42,807 nt of DNA from Candidatus Poribacteria bacterium (GTDB lineage: Bacteria; Poribacteria; WGA-4E; WGA-3G), in NCBI GenBank assembly GCA_022823085.1, contig JAJDXV010000076.1, positions 1 through 42,807 on the forward strand, written 5' to 3'. Position numbers and translations under genes: made by a program. Below, in pieces: positions 24,155-31,594 of this stretch; positions within the stretch are counted from its first letter, which is position 1, and the number at the start of each line of letters is the position of its first letter. The notes under the pieces were generated by a model that worked only from the letters and a program-made list of their open reading frames with translations, did no database searches and had not been told where the DNA came from.

Positions 24155-24865
24155 ATGAAAATCAAAGATATACAGACCGTCCGAGATAATATGCGCTGCT
24201 CTATACTCTTTTTCTTTTTACTCTATATCAGTGCTAACGCCTCCGCGCAGGTACTTATTGATTCTATCGTTGCCGTTGTCAACACGGAGGCTATCACACG
24301 CAGCGAACTCGAAAACGAGTTCAGAATTTCCGCTATCGTAGGCAAACCTGCTGCTGAACCTTTGACCCTTACTCAGAAACGTGCCGTCCTTGAAACCATC
24401 ATCAACCGCAAATTTGTCTTGCAGGAATCGAAACGGATCGGCATCGTTATCGCTAAGCGAGATGATCGGATTACAGAAAAGATCACAGAGATTCGCACAC
24501 GATTCGCTTCCAACACAGATTTTCAAAACGCTTTACAGCAGTATCAGTTAGAAATTGATACCTTGCGTGTCTGGGGTTATGAACAACTCATTTATGACGA
24601 ATACTTCCGGCGTAACTTTTTCAACACTGTCAGCAGTGCGGAGGTCGAAAGGTTAGCCAAATTATACTACGAGAAAAATAAAACAGAATTCACTGACTCG
24701 GAACGTCAGAAAGAATATTCTGAAGTCCGCGAGGCACTTATAGAACGGATTCGACAAGCGCAAGCGGAAAAGGAATTTGCAGTGTGGTTAGATAAACAGA
24801 AAGAAGAAGGGACGTGGCATATCTTGGACGATGAACTCGCGCGAGCAGAAAACGAGCCGAGGTAA
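24155..24865 (+). CDS. SurA N-terminal-like periplasmic chaperone without a PPIase domain
   Basis: The 236-residue protein has a signal sequence (core CSILFFFLLYISANASAQ) and then the SurA/PpiD N-domain pattern: DSIVAVVNTEAITRSELENE, LTQKRAVLETIINRKFVLQE, RIGIVIAKRDDRI and a C-terminal helix REALIERIRQAQAEKEF. No parvulin domain follows, so it is a chaperone-only form. It would help unfolded outer-membrane or secreted proteins cross the periplasm. The ATG at 24155 is preferred, eight bases after CGGAG; an ATG at 24191 lacks a ribosome-binding site. The TPR gene begins three bases after its stop, so the two are surely co-transcribed. Confidence 0.8.
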   Translation: MKIKDIQTVRDNMRCSILFFFLLYISANASAQVLIDSIVAVVNTEAITRSELENEFRISAIVGKPAAEPLTLTQKRAVLETIINRKFVLQESKRIGIVIAKRDDRITEKITEIRTRFASNTDFQNALQQYQLEIDTLRVWGYEQLIYDEYFRRNFFNTVSSAEVERLAKLYYEKNKTEFTDSERQKEYSEVREALIERIRQAQAEKEFAVWLDKQKEEGTWHILDDELARAENEPR

Positions 24866-24868
24866 CAC

Positions 24869-26527
24869 ATGTTGGATTATCAAGCCCTGAACTGGCGCGG
24901 AAATCGACCCGCGCGAAGCACGGTATTTCGATCCGTTGCCGTTGGTGTATCTCTATTTCTGTTTGTTGTATCGGTGTCAGTGGACGTTTTTCCAGCGGAT
25001 ATGACAGGCTATCCAGAAACGTTTCAGAAACAATTGAAAGACGCGCAGCGCGCGTTTCAAACCGAACAGTGGAGAGAAGCACTCCGTTTGTATCGCGAAC
25101 TTGCCAAAGCGGCACCTGAATTACCGATCGTTTACATCGGTGAAGGCGATGCCGCCGCAAAGTTGAAAGACTATCCCGCCGCGATTACAGCCTTCCAGCG
25201 GGCTTTGGAACGCCTGGGAAATGAAAAACAGACCGACATTACGATCGCTCGCCTGCAATCCGTTGTACAAGCCAAACTCGCGACCGCGTATCACCGTAAC
25301 AAGCAGCTTGATGAAGCCGATATGTGGTTCCAAAAAGCCGTCAAAGGTGCTGGTGAGGAGACACCAGCGGCGTGGTATGTCGCTTTAGGGCAGATTGAAA
25401 CTGAACGCGAGAACTTAGAACAGGCGCGCAGATATTACATCGTCGCCGTGCAGCTACACCCAGACACAACCGCTGCTTATAACAACCTCGGACACGTCCT
25501 TCTCAAACTCAACCGTACCGACGAAGCCGATGCCGTATTTCGGGAGGCACTTGTGCAGGATGAAACACTTGCGAGCGCGGCGTTCGGGCGCGGCGAAGTA
25601 GCACTCAGGCGCGGGCAACTCGATGTCGCCAAACATTTTTACGAACGTGCCATCCAGCAAACACCACAAGAACCGGTATTCCACAAATCACTCGCGCGGG
25701 TCTTACGCGATATAGGTAGCGTTGAAAAAGCCGAAGTAGCCGAAGCGCGCTATCGCCGAACGCTTGCCCAACGCTACCTCCGTCAGGCGCATTGGTTCAT
25801 CGAGCAACAGCAGCTCCAGCGGGCTTTGGAGCCTCTCAAAAAGGCACTCGAAACAGACGCGACGTTTGCACCCGCATTGAAAGATTACGCTTATGTTCAG
25901 ATGCAACTCGGTGAATTGGGATCCGCCAAACAGATGTATCAGCGTGTGCTAACGATAGAGCCGACATCACGTCAGGCACTTTTGCATCTCGGCACGATTG
26001 AAACCAAACTCGGCGACCAACAAGCCGCTGCAGCACACTATCTGACACTCATCAAACACGATCCAGACTTTATGGATACCTATGTACAACTCGCCAATTT
26101 ACACGAGAGGTCAGGCGACTTGGCAGCTGCTGAACAGGCGTTTACGATGGGGATACAACACCAGCCGAGATGGGCACCCGGCTATTTATGGCGTGGAAAA
26201 ATCTACCAGAAACAGGGCGCATCTGATATGGCAGAGACCGATTTCCGGCAGGCGATCCGACTCGCCCCGGATGTACCGTTCCCGAAAGAGGCGTTAGCAT
26301 CTCTGCTCGTAGCAGAAAACAGACAACTTGCCGAGGCACGCTCCCTTGCTGAAGCTGCTGTTGCAAGTGATAAACGTCCGGTGCACCGTGCGACGCTCGC
26401 CTTCGTTTATTATCGTCTCAATCGTCCCTCCGACGCGCGACGTGAAATTGAAGCCGCTTTCGCCGAATCACCTAAGCATCCTTATGTCCTAAAAATTCGC
26501 TCACAAATCCTGAAAATCGATAGATAG
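24869..26527 (+). CDS. Exported tetratricopeptide-repeat protein
   Basis: The 552-residue protein has an N-terminal hydrophobic segment (VFRSVAVGVSLFLFVVSVSV; signal or anchor) followed by about a dozen TPR units. Examples are AFQTEQWREALRLYRELAKA, AAYNNLGHVLLKLNRTDEAD, RQALLHLGTIETKLGDQQAA and RATLAFVYYRLNRPSDARRE. TPR arrays bind proteins; here the periplasm is the likely location. With the SurA-like gene three bases upstream, a role in envelope protein assembly is plausible but not shown. GAGGTAAC precedes the ATG. Confidence 0.85.
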   Translation: MLDYQALNWRGNRPARSTVFRSVAVGVSLFLFVVSVSVDVFPADMTGYPETFQKQLKDAQRAFQTEQWREALRLYRELAKAAPELPIVYIGEGDAAAKLKDYPAAITAFQRALERLGNEKQTDITIARLQSVVQAKLATAYHRNKQLDEADMWFQKAVKGAGEETPAAWYVALGQIETERENLEQARRYYIVAVQLHPDTTAAYNNLGHVLLKLNRTDEADAVFREALVQDETLASAAFGRGEVALRRGQLDVAKHFYERAIQQTPQEPVFHKSLARVLRDIGSVEKAEVAEARYRRTLAQRYLRQAHWFIEQQQLQRALEPLKKALETDATFAPALKDYAYVQMQLGELGSAKQMYQRVLTIEPTSRQALLHLGTIETKLGDQQAAAAHYLTLIKHDPDFMDTYVQLANLHERSGDLAAAEQAFTMGIQHQPRWAPGYLWRGKIYQKQGASDMAETDFRQAIRLAPDVPFPKEALASLLVAENRQLAEARSLAEAAVASDKRPVHRATLAFVYYRLNRPSDARREIEAAFAESPKHPYVLKIRSQILKIDR

Positions 26528-26641
26528 TTATAATCGTATATAGGGCATTAATTAGTTTTAATTTGACTAATGTTTCAATATGTCGTATCATAACTTAAGG
26601 ATTATTTAATTTTAGGCTATTTACCGCATGGTGTCGGACAA

Positions 26642-26893
26642 ATGCGCGACGACGAACTGATTTTTCGCGAATCAGAAGGCGTTATTCAGAAATGGTATGA
26701 CGATACCTGCGATAAGGATGCGGAGAAAATGTATTGTCCAAAGTTTAGGAAATTAAAAAAAATGTCCTATTATTCAAACAGGTTGTGTATACATGAACCG
26801 GAAGAGTTGGATGAGCGAATCGGTTTATCGAAAAACCACCACTCTTCACTGTTTTTTATTTCAATGACACATAAGGAGCATTATAATGCTTAG
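26642..26893 (+). CDS. Hypothetical 83-residue ORF, possibly a decayed gene
   Basis: An open frame starting MRDDELIFRESEGVIQKWYD has no recognised family and no ribosome-binding site. The frame stays open upstream to 26594 (…DYLILGYLPHGVGQ-M), as if the N-terminus of a longer protein were lost. Composition shifts to very A-rich after residue 32. It overlaps the start of the next lipoprotein gene by eight bases. It could be a gene remnant or chance. If it is not a gene, 26528-26885 holds only promoter-like A/T-rich sequence. Confidence 0.25.
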   Translation: MRDDELIFRESEGVIQKWYDDTCDKDAEKMYCPKFRKLKKMSYYSNRLCIHEPEELDERIGLSKNHHSSLFFISMTHKEHYNA

Positions 26894-27551
26894 ATTTCAG
26901 ATAACCTTAGTTGCTATTTTATTAGCCTGTTGTACCATTTTTGTATCCTGTGGACGCGATCATGGGATGTTGGAAACAGTTGTTGATGACATGACGGATC
27001 CCTCTGGCGACATGCCGATGAGTATGATGCCAATGATGGACTCGACGATGTATATGTCGTGGATGCACATCGCGCTGCCCGCCCCCACCGTCTCCGTGGC
27101 TGATGCTACGAGCCCCGCTGAGACAGGTGCAGCCCACAATCCAGGCAGTGATGTTTTTACCCCACGCACCGTCTATATCAACGATATCGGTGTCATGGCA
27201 AACAAAGAAGAGACAATGTACCCCGCTGGGACCATGATCGTCAAGGAAATTATGGATGAGACGAACATGTTTGTCGACAAAGTCGCCATGATGATGAAAT
27301 CTGACGACCCGATGTATGCCAGTCACAATGGATGGATGTATGCCAAGTATGCCCGTGCCAGTGAAGATGCCGAGTATATGCAGGTCAGAGGGTCTAACCT
27401 TGAAGATGCAGGGAATGGCTGCCACGGTTGCCACGCACAAGCCGATAACGATAGCGTCTTCGTATCGCTCTCTATGGATACCGGTGATACCGGTGACACT
27501 GGCGGTATGAATGGTGCCGGTAATAGCGACGGTGGAGCTGGAGCTCAGTAG
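26886..27551 (+). CDS. Cytochrome P460-like c-type heme lipoprotein with a Met-rich N-terminus
   Basis: The 221-residue lipoprotein (leader MLRFQITLVAILLACCTIFVSC) has a Met-rich stretch (MPMSMMPMMDSTMYMSWMH, about residues 43-61). Then comes a cytochrome P460-like domain, with YPAGTMIVKEIMDE, GWMYAKYA and a C-terminal heme c site CHGCH (179-183) followed by AQADNDSVFVS. P460-type proteins are periplasmic redox or nitrogen-oxide enzymes, and the CxxCH close to the end with a following D-x-VF segment is typical. The tail repeats GDTGDTGG. Its leader is nearly the same as that of the dockerin lipoprotein 450 bases downstream. AAGGAG precedes the ATG. Confidence 0.7.
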   Translation: MLRFQITLVAILLACCTIFVSCGRDHGMLETVVDDMTDPSGDMPMSMMPMMDSTMYMSWMHIALPAPTVSVADATSPAETGAAHNPGSDVFTPRTVYINDIGVMANKEETMYPAGTMIVKEIMDETNMFVDKVAMMMKSDDPMYASHNGWMYAKYARASEDAEYMQVRGSNLEDAGNGCHGCHAQADNDSVFVSLSMDTGDTGDTGGMNGAGNSDGGAGAQ

Positions 27552-27587
27552 CCTCATCTCATAACGCTTACATAACGTTTAAAAGAA

Positions 27588-27634
27588 AACGGATGAGTTG
27601 CCACATTTCGTGGCGACCTATCCGTTCTTGTTTT
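27588..27634 (+). terminator. Rho-independent terminator after the P460-like gene
   Basis: AACGGAT (27588-27594) pairs with ATCCGTT (27620-27626), and TTGCCAC with GTGGCGA inside, followed by CTTGTTTT. It lies 37 bases after the stop codon. Confidence 0.7.
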
Positions 27635-27758
27635 ATACTAAATTCCGAAAATATGTTTACACTTGTAGCATAGGCTGTTAGCCTGTGCCTCCTTGAGACA
27701 CACATTCACAAGTTCACATAACGAGGCAAGTGTATAAGTAATTACGGGATCTACTATA
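27634..27758. mobile_element. MITE-like element, TATACTA/TACTATA ends, AGGCT hairpin core
   Basis: The ends TATACTAAATTCCGAAAATA (27634 on) and GGGATCTACTATA (to 27758) match the element at 7076-7179 nearly base for base, including AAGTGTATAAGTAATT on the right. The centre differs: a GCATAGGCT-GTT-AGCCTGTGC hairpin replaces the GTGCGG hairpin. The element starts at the terminator of the upstream gene. The rest of the 445-base interval, 27759-27996, holds one promoter and nothing else I can assign. Confidence 0.7.
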
Positions 27759-27882
27759 AGAAAGTAATTGATTCAAAATGCCTGAATCGTTGTCTGACTC
27801 AATTTCGTCCTGAAAAAAATAACTTTGACTTTTTTTACTAAATGTTTTATCATTTTAACAACAAGATTGCAGTAGCACGCGT

Positions 27883-27911
27883 TTGAAAGGTTATCGCGGC
27901 TTCTGTATAAT
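27883..27911 (+). promoter_or_regulatory. Candidate sigma70-type promoter for the dockerin lipoprotein
   Basis: TTGAAA (27883-27888) and a perfect TATAAT (27906-27911) are separated by 17 bases, 85 bases before the start codon. Confidence 0.65.
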
Positions 27912-27996
27912 ATCACTTCACGACTCAGACAACCCCTAAATAGATTGACAACGCTTTGTCAGCTTAACTTCAAATATAGAGGAAGGAAAAACTATA

Positions 27997-28506
27997 ATGG
28001 CTAAATTTCAGATAACTCTCATTGCTATTTTGATCGCTTGTGTCGCCTTTGTATCCTGCGAGCGGGTACAAAAAGTGATAATCGATGACATGCCTGCGGA
28101 AGATATGCCTGCCGACGATGGCATGACCGACGATGGTATGACCGACGATGGTATGACCGATGACGGCATGACCGATGACGGCATGACCGACGATGGCATG
28201 ACAGGTGATATCAATCTTGACTTGAACGGTGATGGAGTTGTCAATACTCTGGACCTAACCATAGCCAACGCTGCGATAGGCCAGCCAGTAACTGCAGATA
28301 ACATGCATCTTGACTTGAACGGTGATGGCGTTATTGACCAAGCGGATGTTGAGGCTTTAGCAGCAGCCTTTGGTGATGGTGATACATCTGAAGGTGAAAA
28401 AATGCCTGAAGGGACTGGCGATGGCGATGGGGACGGAAACGGCAATGGCAACGGTAATGGTACTAATGGTAACGGTGACGGAAATGGTGGTGTTCCTCCG
28501 CAATAA
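27997..28506 (+). CDS. Dockerin-like lipoprotein with DDGMT repeats
   Basis: The 169-residue lipoprotein (leader MAKFQITLIAILIACVAFVS, mature start CERVQKVIIDD) has six copies of DDGMT (about 41-69), encoded by tandem 15-base units. Then comes a type I dockerin-like pair of calcium loops, DLNGDGVVN (75-83) and DLNGDGVID (106-114), and a low-complexity Gly/Asn/Asp tail. Dockerins bind cohesins to build surface complexes, but no cohesin is visible in this window, so its partner is unknown. The repeat number is likely to vary between strains. AGGAAGG precedes the ATG. Confidence 0.78.
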   Translation: MAKFQITLIAILIACVAFVSCERVQKVIIDDMPAEDMPADDGMTDDGMTDDGMTDDGMTDDGMTDDGMTGDINLDLNGDGVVNTLDLTIANAAIGQPVTADNMHLDLNGDGVIDQADVEALAAAFGDGDTSEGEKMPEGTGDGDGDGNGNGNGNGTNGNGDGNGGVPPQ

Positions 28507-28528
28507 TTCCCTTTCGTAACATCTATAA

Positions 28529-28577
28529 GAAGGGGACCGGTAACAATACTCTATAGTTGCCGATCCCTTTCTTCTTT
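28529..28577. terminator. Bidirectional terminator between convergent genes
   Basis: AAGGGGACCGGTAAC (from 28530) pairs imperfectly with GTTGCCGATCCCTTT (to 28570), followed by CTTCTTTTTTT. It lies between the dockerin gene and the convergent GH13 gene and could serve the plus-strand gene. Confidence 0.7.
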
Positions 28578-28584
28578 TTTTATC

Positions 28585-30345
28585 TTAGGCAATAAAAGCG
28601 CTACTTTGTGCTGGAAGTGAAACCTTTACTAAATCCGTTGATACCGTTACGCTGTTTCCGTTGAGTAAGTCTTTTGCAGAAGTTTTAAACGATGAAATCG
28701 GTATGTTGATTGTTTCAGAACGTCTACTTGTGTTCAGGACGATCAAGACAGACTTATCTCCTAAAGTGCATAGGTAGGCGTAGGTTCCGTTTTGGACATT
28801 TAGATGGACAACCTCTCGTTTACCCGAAGCGAGTAGCGGAAACTGCTTTCTTAATGTTCCTAACCGGCGAAAATAGGTCAGCAAATTCTTGTCCTGTTCA
28901 TCTCCCCATAACATCGGCAAACGCGCTTCCTCAAAACGCCCAAGCGGATTCCGCTGTGAAATGCCGACTTCAGTGCCGTTGTAAATTATAGGGGGCGCAG
29001 CAAGTGTGAACAGCACCAGTGCCGCTAATTTGACCTTCGCCTTATTTTCACCTGCTAAGTAGAGGATGCGCGTCATATCGTGGTTGTCCAAAAACGCTGG
29101 CAGTAAAAAATCCGACGAAAAGTAAGCCTCGTGTGCTGCTAAAAACGCCTCAAATTCCAGGAGTGTTAAAGTTTCGAGAACAAAAGTTCGCCGTAGGGCA
29201 TCCGCCAACAGAAAATCGAGACACCCATCAAAGTGCGGAACATAGGACGCAACTGCTTCCGCGTGACCGACCACCTCCCCGAATAGAAAGACCTCAGGTT
29301 TCACGGCTTTACATGCTTGGCGGAAGTCTGCCCAGAACGTCTGTGGGGGGCCTGGGGCATAGTCGAGCCGGTAACCGTCAACGCCGTTTTCTAACCAATA
29401 CCGAGCACTCGCTAAGAGATAGTCACTTGCCGGTTTGTGTTTGAGGTTCAGTTGCGGCATCCCCTTTACACCAAAGAAACTTGTGTACGTGTCGGGCCAC
29501 CGCTGCCATGTGTACCATGCCCGATATTCGCTATCCTTATCCCGTTGTGCCGTTTGAAATGTCGGGTGCTTGTTCGACCAGTGGTTCGCGACAAAATCCA
29601 AGATAACCCGTATCCCAGACGCATGCGCTTTTTCAATCAATTCTTTGAGTTCTGCGTTGGTGCCGAACCGCGGCTCAACGGTGTAGTAATCTGTTGCGTC
29701 GTAACCGTGATGCGATGGACTCGCGAAAAGTGGTGAGAGCCAAATAGCGTTGCATCCGAGAGATTGAATATAGTCGAGTTTCTGAATCACACCGCGCAGG
29801 GTGCCGCCGAAAAAACCGGAGAGGCTTGTCGGTTTTTTCCACGGTACACCGTCTCCCGGATAGAACCGATCCAAGAAGATGTGGTAAATAACAGCATCGC
29901 GTGCCCAAGTGGGTCGGTCATAATCGTCAACCGAGACAGCGAATTCGGTTGCCTCCGATAACACGCGTGCCTGGTTATCCGCGAAGATCCATCTGTCCGA
30001 CCCCATAACGCGCCCGCCAATCTTGTAGCGCACGATTGTACCGTTTGCTTGTGGTGGGATTGCTCCGAACCAGTGGCGAACATATCGCCATTCGAGCGTA
30101 TTCCATACGGATTCCGTTGGCGTAAGTTCAAACACTGTTTCTTTCCCGTCTATGTTCATCCAACAACGAACCAAATCGTAAGCGATACCGCCAGAGGTGG
30201 TCGTATAAAGCGTGATCGGCATATTCGGTTGAGGGCGCGAGGCATAAACAGACGGTGTTTTCAATCGATGCAGGTGCTTAATACCTGTTAAACTGCTGCG
30301 GTATTCAACGAGGCGATTCTCAAAATCTCTTTGTGTGCCAAACAT
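28585..30345 (-). CDS. Alpha-amylase family (GH13) glycoside hydrolase, cytoplasmic
   Basis: The 586-residue protein starts with a starch-binding-type N-domain (about 40-130) and continues with the GH13 barrel beginning at DAVIYHIFLDRFYPGD. The four conserved regions are DFVANH (250-255), GYRLDYA with nucleophile Asp328, FGEVV with acid/base Glu357, and FLDNHD with Asp423. A C-terminal beta domain ends SLPAQSSAFIA. The N-domain plus this order recalls neopullulanase or maltogenic amylase types acting on maltodextrins. There is no signal peptide, so it acts inside the cell. It is tail-to-tail with the dockerin gene. Confidence 0.9.
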   Translation of the reverse strand: MFGTQRDFENRLVEYRSSLTGIKHLHRLKTPSVYASRPQPNMPITLYTTTSGGIAYDLVRCWMNIDGKETVFELTPTESVWNTLEWRYVRHWFGAIPPQANGTIVRYKIGGRVMGSDRWIFADNQARVLSEATEFAVSVDDYDRPTWARDAVIYHIFLDRFYPGDGVPWKKPTSLSGFFGGTLRGVIQKLDYIQSLGCNAIWLSPLFASPSHHGYDATDYYTVEPRFGTNAELKELIEKAHASGIRVILDFVANHWSNKHPTFQTAQRDKDSEYRAWYTWQRWPDTYTSFFGVKGMPQLNLKHKPASDYLLASARYWLENGVDGYRLDYAPGPPQTFWADFRQACKAVKPEVFLFGEVVGHAEAVASYVPHFDGCLDFLLADALRRTFVLETLTLLEFEAFLAAHEAYFSSDFLLPAFLDNHDMTRILYLAGENKAKVKLAALVLFTLAAPPIIYNGTEVGISQRNPLGRFEEARLPMLWGDEQDKNLLTYFRRLGTLRKQFPLLASGKREVVHLNVQNGTYAYLCTLGDKSVLIVLNTSRRSETINIPISSFKTSAKDLLNGNSVTVSTDLVKVSLPAQSSAFIA

Positions 30346-30373
30346 AGTATTCCTCTACCATTTTTCTGACAAT

Positions 30374-30405
30374 AAAAAAAGCCGTGTTACGTGTACACGG
30401 CTTTT
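30374..30405 (-). terminator. Rho-independent terminator for the TIG/LysM lipoprotein gene
   Basis: AAAAGCCGTGT / ACACGGCTTTT form an 11-base stem with a short loop. On the minus strand the stem is followed by a T run (GGCTTTTTTTATT), placing it 24 bases after the lipoprotein stop codon. Confidence 0.75.
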
Positions 30406-30428
30406 CTGTTTTCGATTCTGGGTTTTGG

Positions 30429-31355
30429 CTATTTATCGCCCCAGGCAGGGCCACGTGGTATCCATAAACGTTGTCCGACACTCAGCCTCGTCCGGTCAAA
30501 GATGTAGTCGTCCTGGTTCGCTGCGACCAATCGTTCCCACATCTCTGGATTGTCAAAAATTTCAGGACGTGCGGCGATGCGTTTGAGTGCAGCTTCACCA
30601 TTTTCTTCCTGAATGTCCTCTTGCTGGACGCGGTATCTGTCGAGTCTCTCAGGACTGGTTATGCTGAAACTGAAGCTGTGCGGGTTCACAAGCACATTGC
30701 CAGCCATGTCCGCGGCACCGGAGACAGTGACGGTATACATACGTCCTGCACGCATCGGCATATCGGATGTGAAGGTCACAGAATCACCGCTTCCGCTCAC
30801 TGTACCCGCCAGCGTCGCTTCCATCGGTTCGCTCATCGAATCTTCCGTTTTCGCAACTGCGACACTGACAGAGACGCTATCGCTATTGATCGCTTCACTA
30901 AACGAAACAGACACGCTGTTCATCACATTAAGGGAATCTTCGTATTCAGAGATGACTGTCCCATCAGCCGGTTCGTTCATCGTCACAGTTGGCGGTGTCG
31001 CGTCGGTGTAGGTAAACTGTTGCGAAAGTGTGACAGGGATTTCAGGTTTTCCGTTATTGGTAACAACGACACTGACAGATTGTCCTGCCATACCGGCTGG
31101 CGTTACTGCTGTAATTTGGGTCTCACTCGGAACGGTTACACTTTGTGCATTTTTCCCACCGAACGTCACGGTTACACCGTTTTTCATATCAAATTTTTCG
31201 CCGCTAATTTGAACGGTTGTTCCGCCGGTTTCGGGACCTTGCGTCGGATTCATTCCCGTTGGTACCGGTTCCGGATTACAGCCAGCACAACCCGCCATCC
31301 ACGCGCAGACAATCGTGAGGGCAGCCAGTACCGCTATGTTTCTGGGTTTTTGCAT
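30429..31355 (-). CDS. TIG/Ig-like lipoprotein with a C-terminal LysM-like domain
   Basis: The start is the ATG at 31355 (MQKPRNIAVLAALTIVCAWM), because AAGGAGACTG lies just upstream and the lipobox MAGC (Cys23) follows. An open frame reaching 31454 has no leader logic. Domains in order: an IPT/TIG fold (MNPTQGPETGGTTVQISGEK), an Ig-like Big_5 domain (PPTVTMNEPADGTVIS...VSFSEAI...MYTVTVSGAADMAGN, in pieces), and a degenerate LysM (IAARPEIFDNPEMWERLVAA, then LSVGQRLWIPR). LysM modules bind peptidoglycan, so the protein may link the outer membrane or surface to the cell wall. Confidence 0.78.
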   Translation of the reverse strand: MQKPRNIAVLAALTIVCAWMAGCAGCNPEPVPTGMNPTQGPETGGTTVQISGEKFDMKNGVTVTFGGKNAQSVTVPSETQITAVTPAGMAGQSVSVVVTNNGKPEIPVTLSQQFTYTDATPPTVTMNEPADGTVISEYEDSLNVMNSVSVSFSEAINSDSVSVSVAVAKTEDSMSEPMEATLAGTVSGSGDSVTFTSDMPMRAGRMYTVTVSGAADMAGNVLVNPHSFSFSITSPERLDRYRVQQEDIQEENGEAALKRIAARPEIFDNPEMWERLVAANQDDYIFDRTRLSVGQRLWIPRGPAWGDK

Positions 31356-31404
31356 TAATTCAGTCTCCTTATCGTCAAAAAGTCTCATTCTGTACCGCGG
31401 TTTT

Positions 31405-31476
31405 GGCGCAGCTCGCTGGTTCCTAAAACGTGTTATGCTATAAGGCAGTGGCACAGCTCGCTGGTTTCCAAAACGT
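31405..31476. repeat. Two 27-base direct repeats upstream of the TIG/LysM lipoprotein gene
   Basis: GGCGCAGCTCGCTGGTTCCT (31405 on) and GGCACAGCTCGCTGGTTTCC (31450 on), each continuing AAAACGT, differ at about three positions and are 45 bases apart. They lie 50-121 bases before the lipoprotein start on the minus strand, so they could be part of its leader RNA or an operator. No other copy was noticed in the window. Confidence 0.6.
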
Positions 31477-31594
31477 ACTCTATATAGGATATTGTGGATT
31501 AGAAGGGAACCTCTAAATTAAACCTTAAATTATTATACACATAATTAGAGGGCGTTGTCAACACTTTTTTCTTTCACCTGCATCCCACAAATTG

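Noticed and set aside
26922..27557. Long minus-strand open frame opposite the P460-like gene
   Set aside because: It mirrors the plus-strand codons, is rich in His and Ile as an antisense shadow would be, and the plus frame has a lipobox, CHGCH and a ribosome-binding site.
28117..28203. Short tandem repeats that could be mistaken for a CRISPR array
   Set aside because: The units are contiguous without spacers and encode DDGMT in frame inside a lipoprotein gene.
30471..31358. Plus-strand open frame of 295 codons opposite the TIG/LysM lipoprotein gene
   Set aside because: The minus-strand frame has a lipobox and three recognisable domains; the plus frame has an Arg/His-rich shadow composition.
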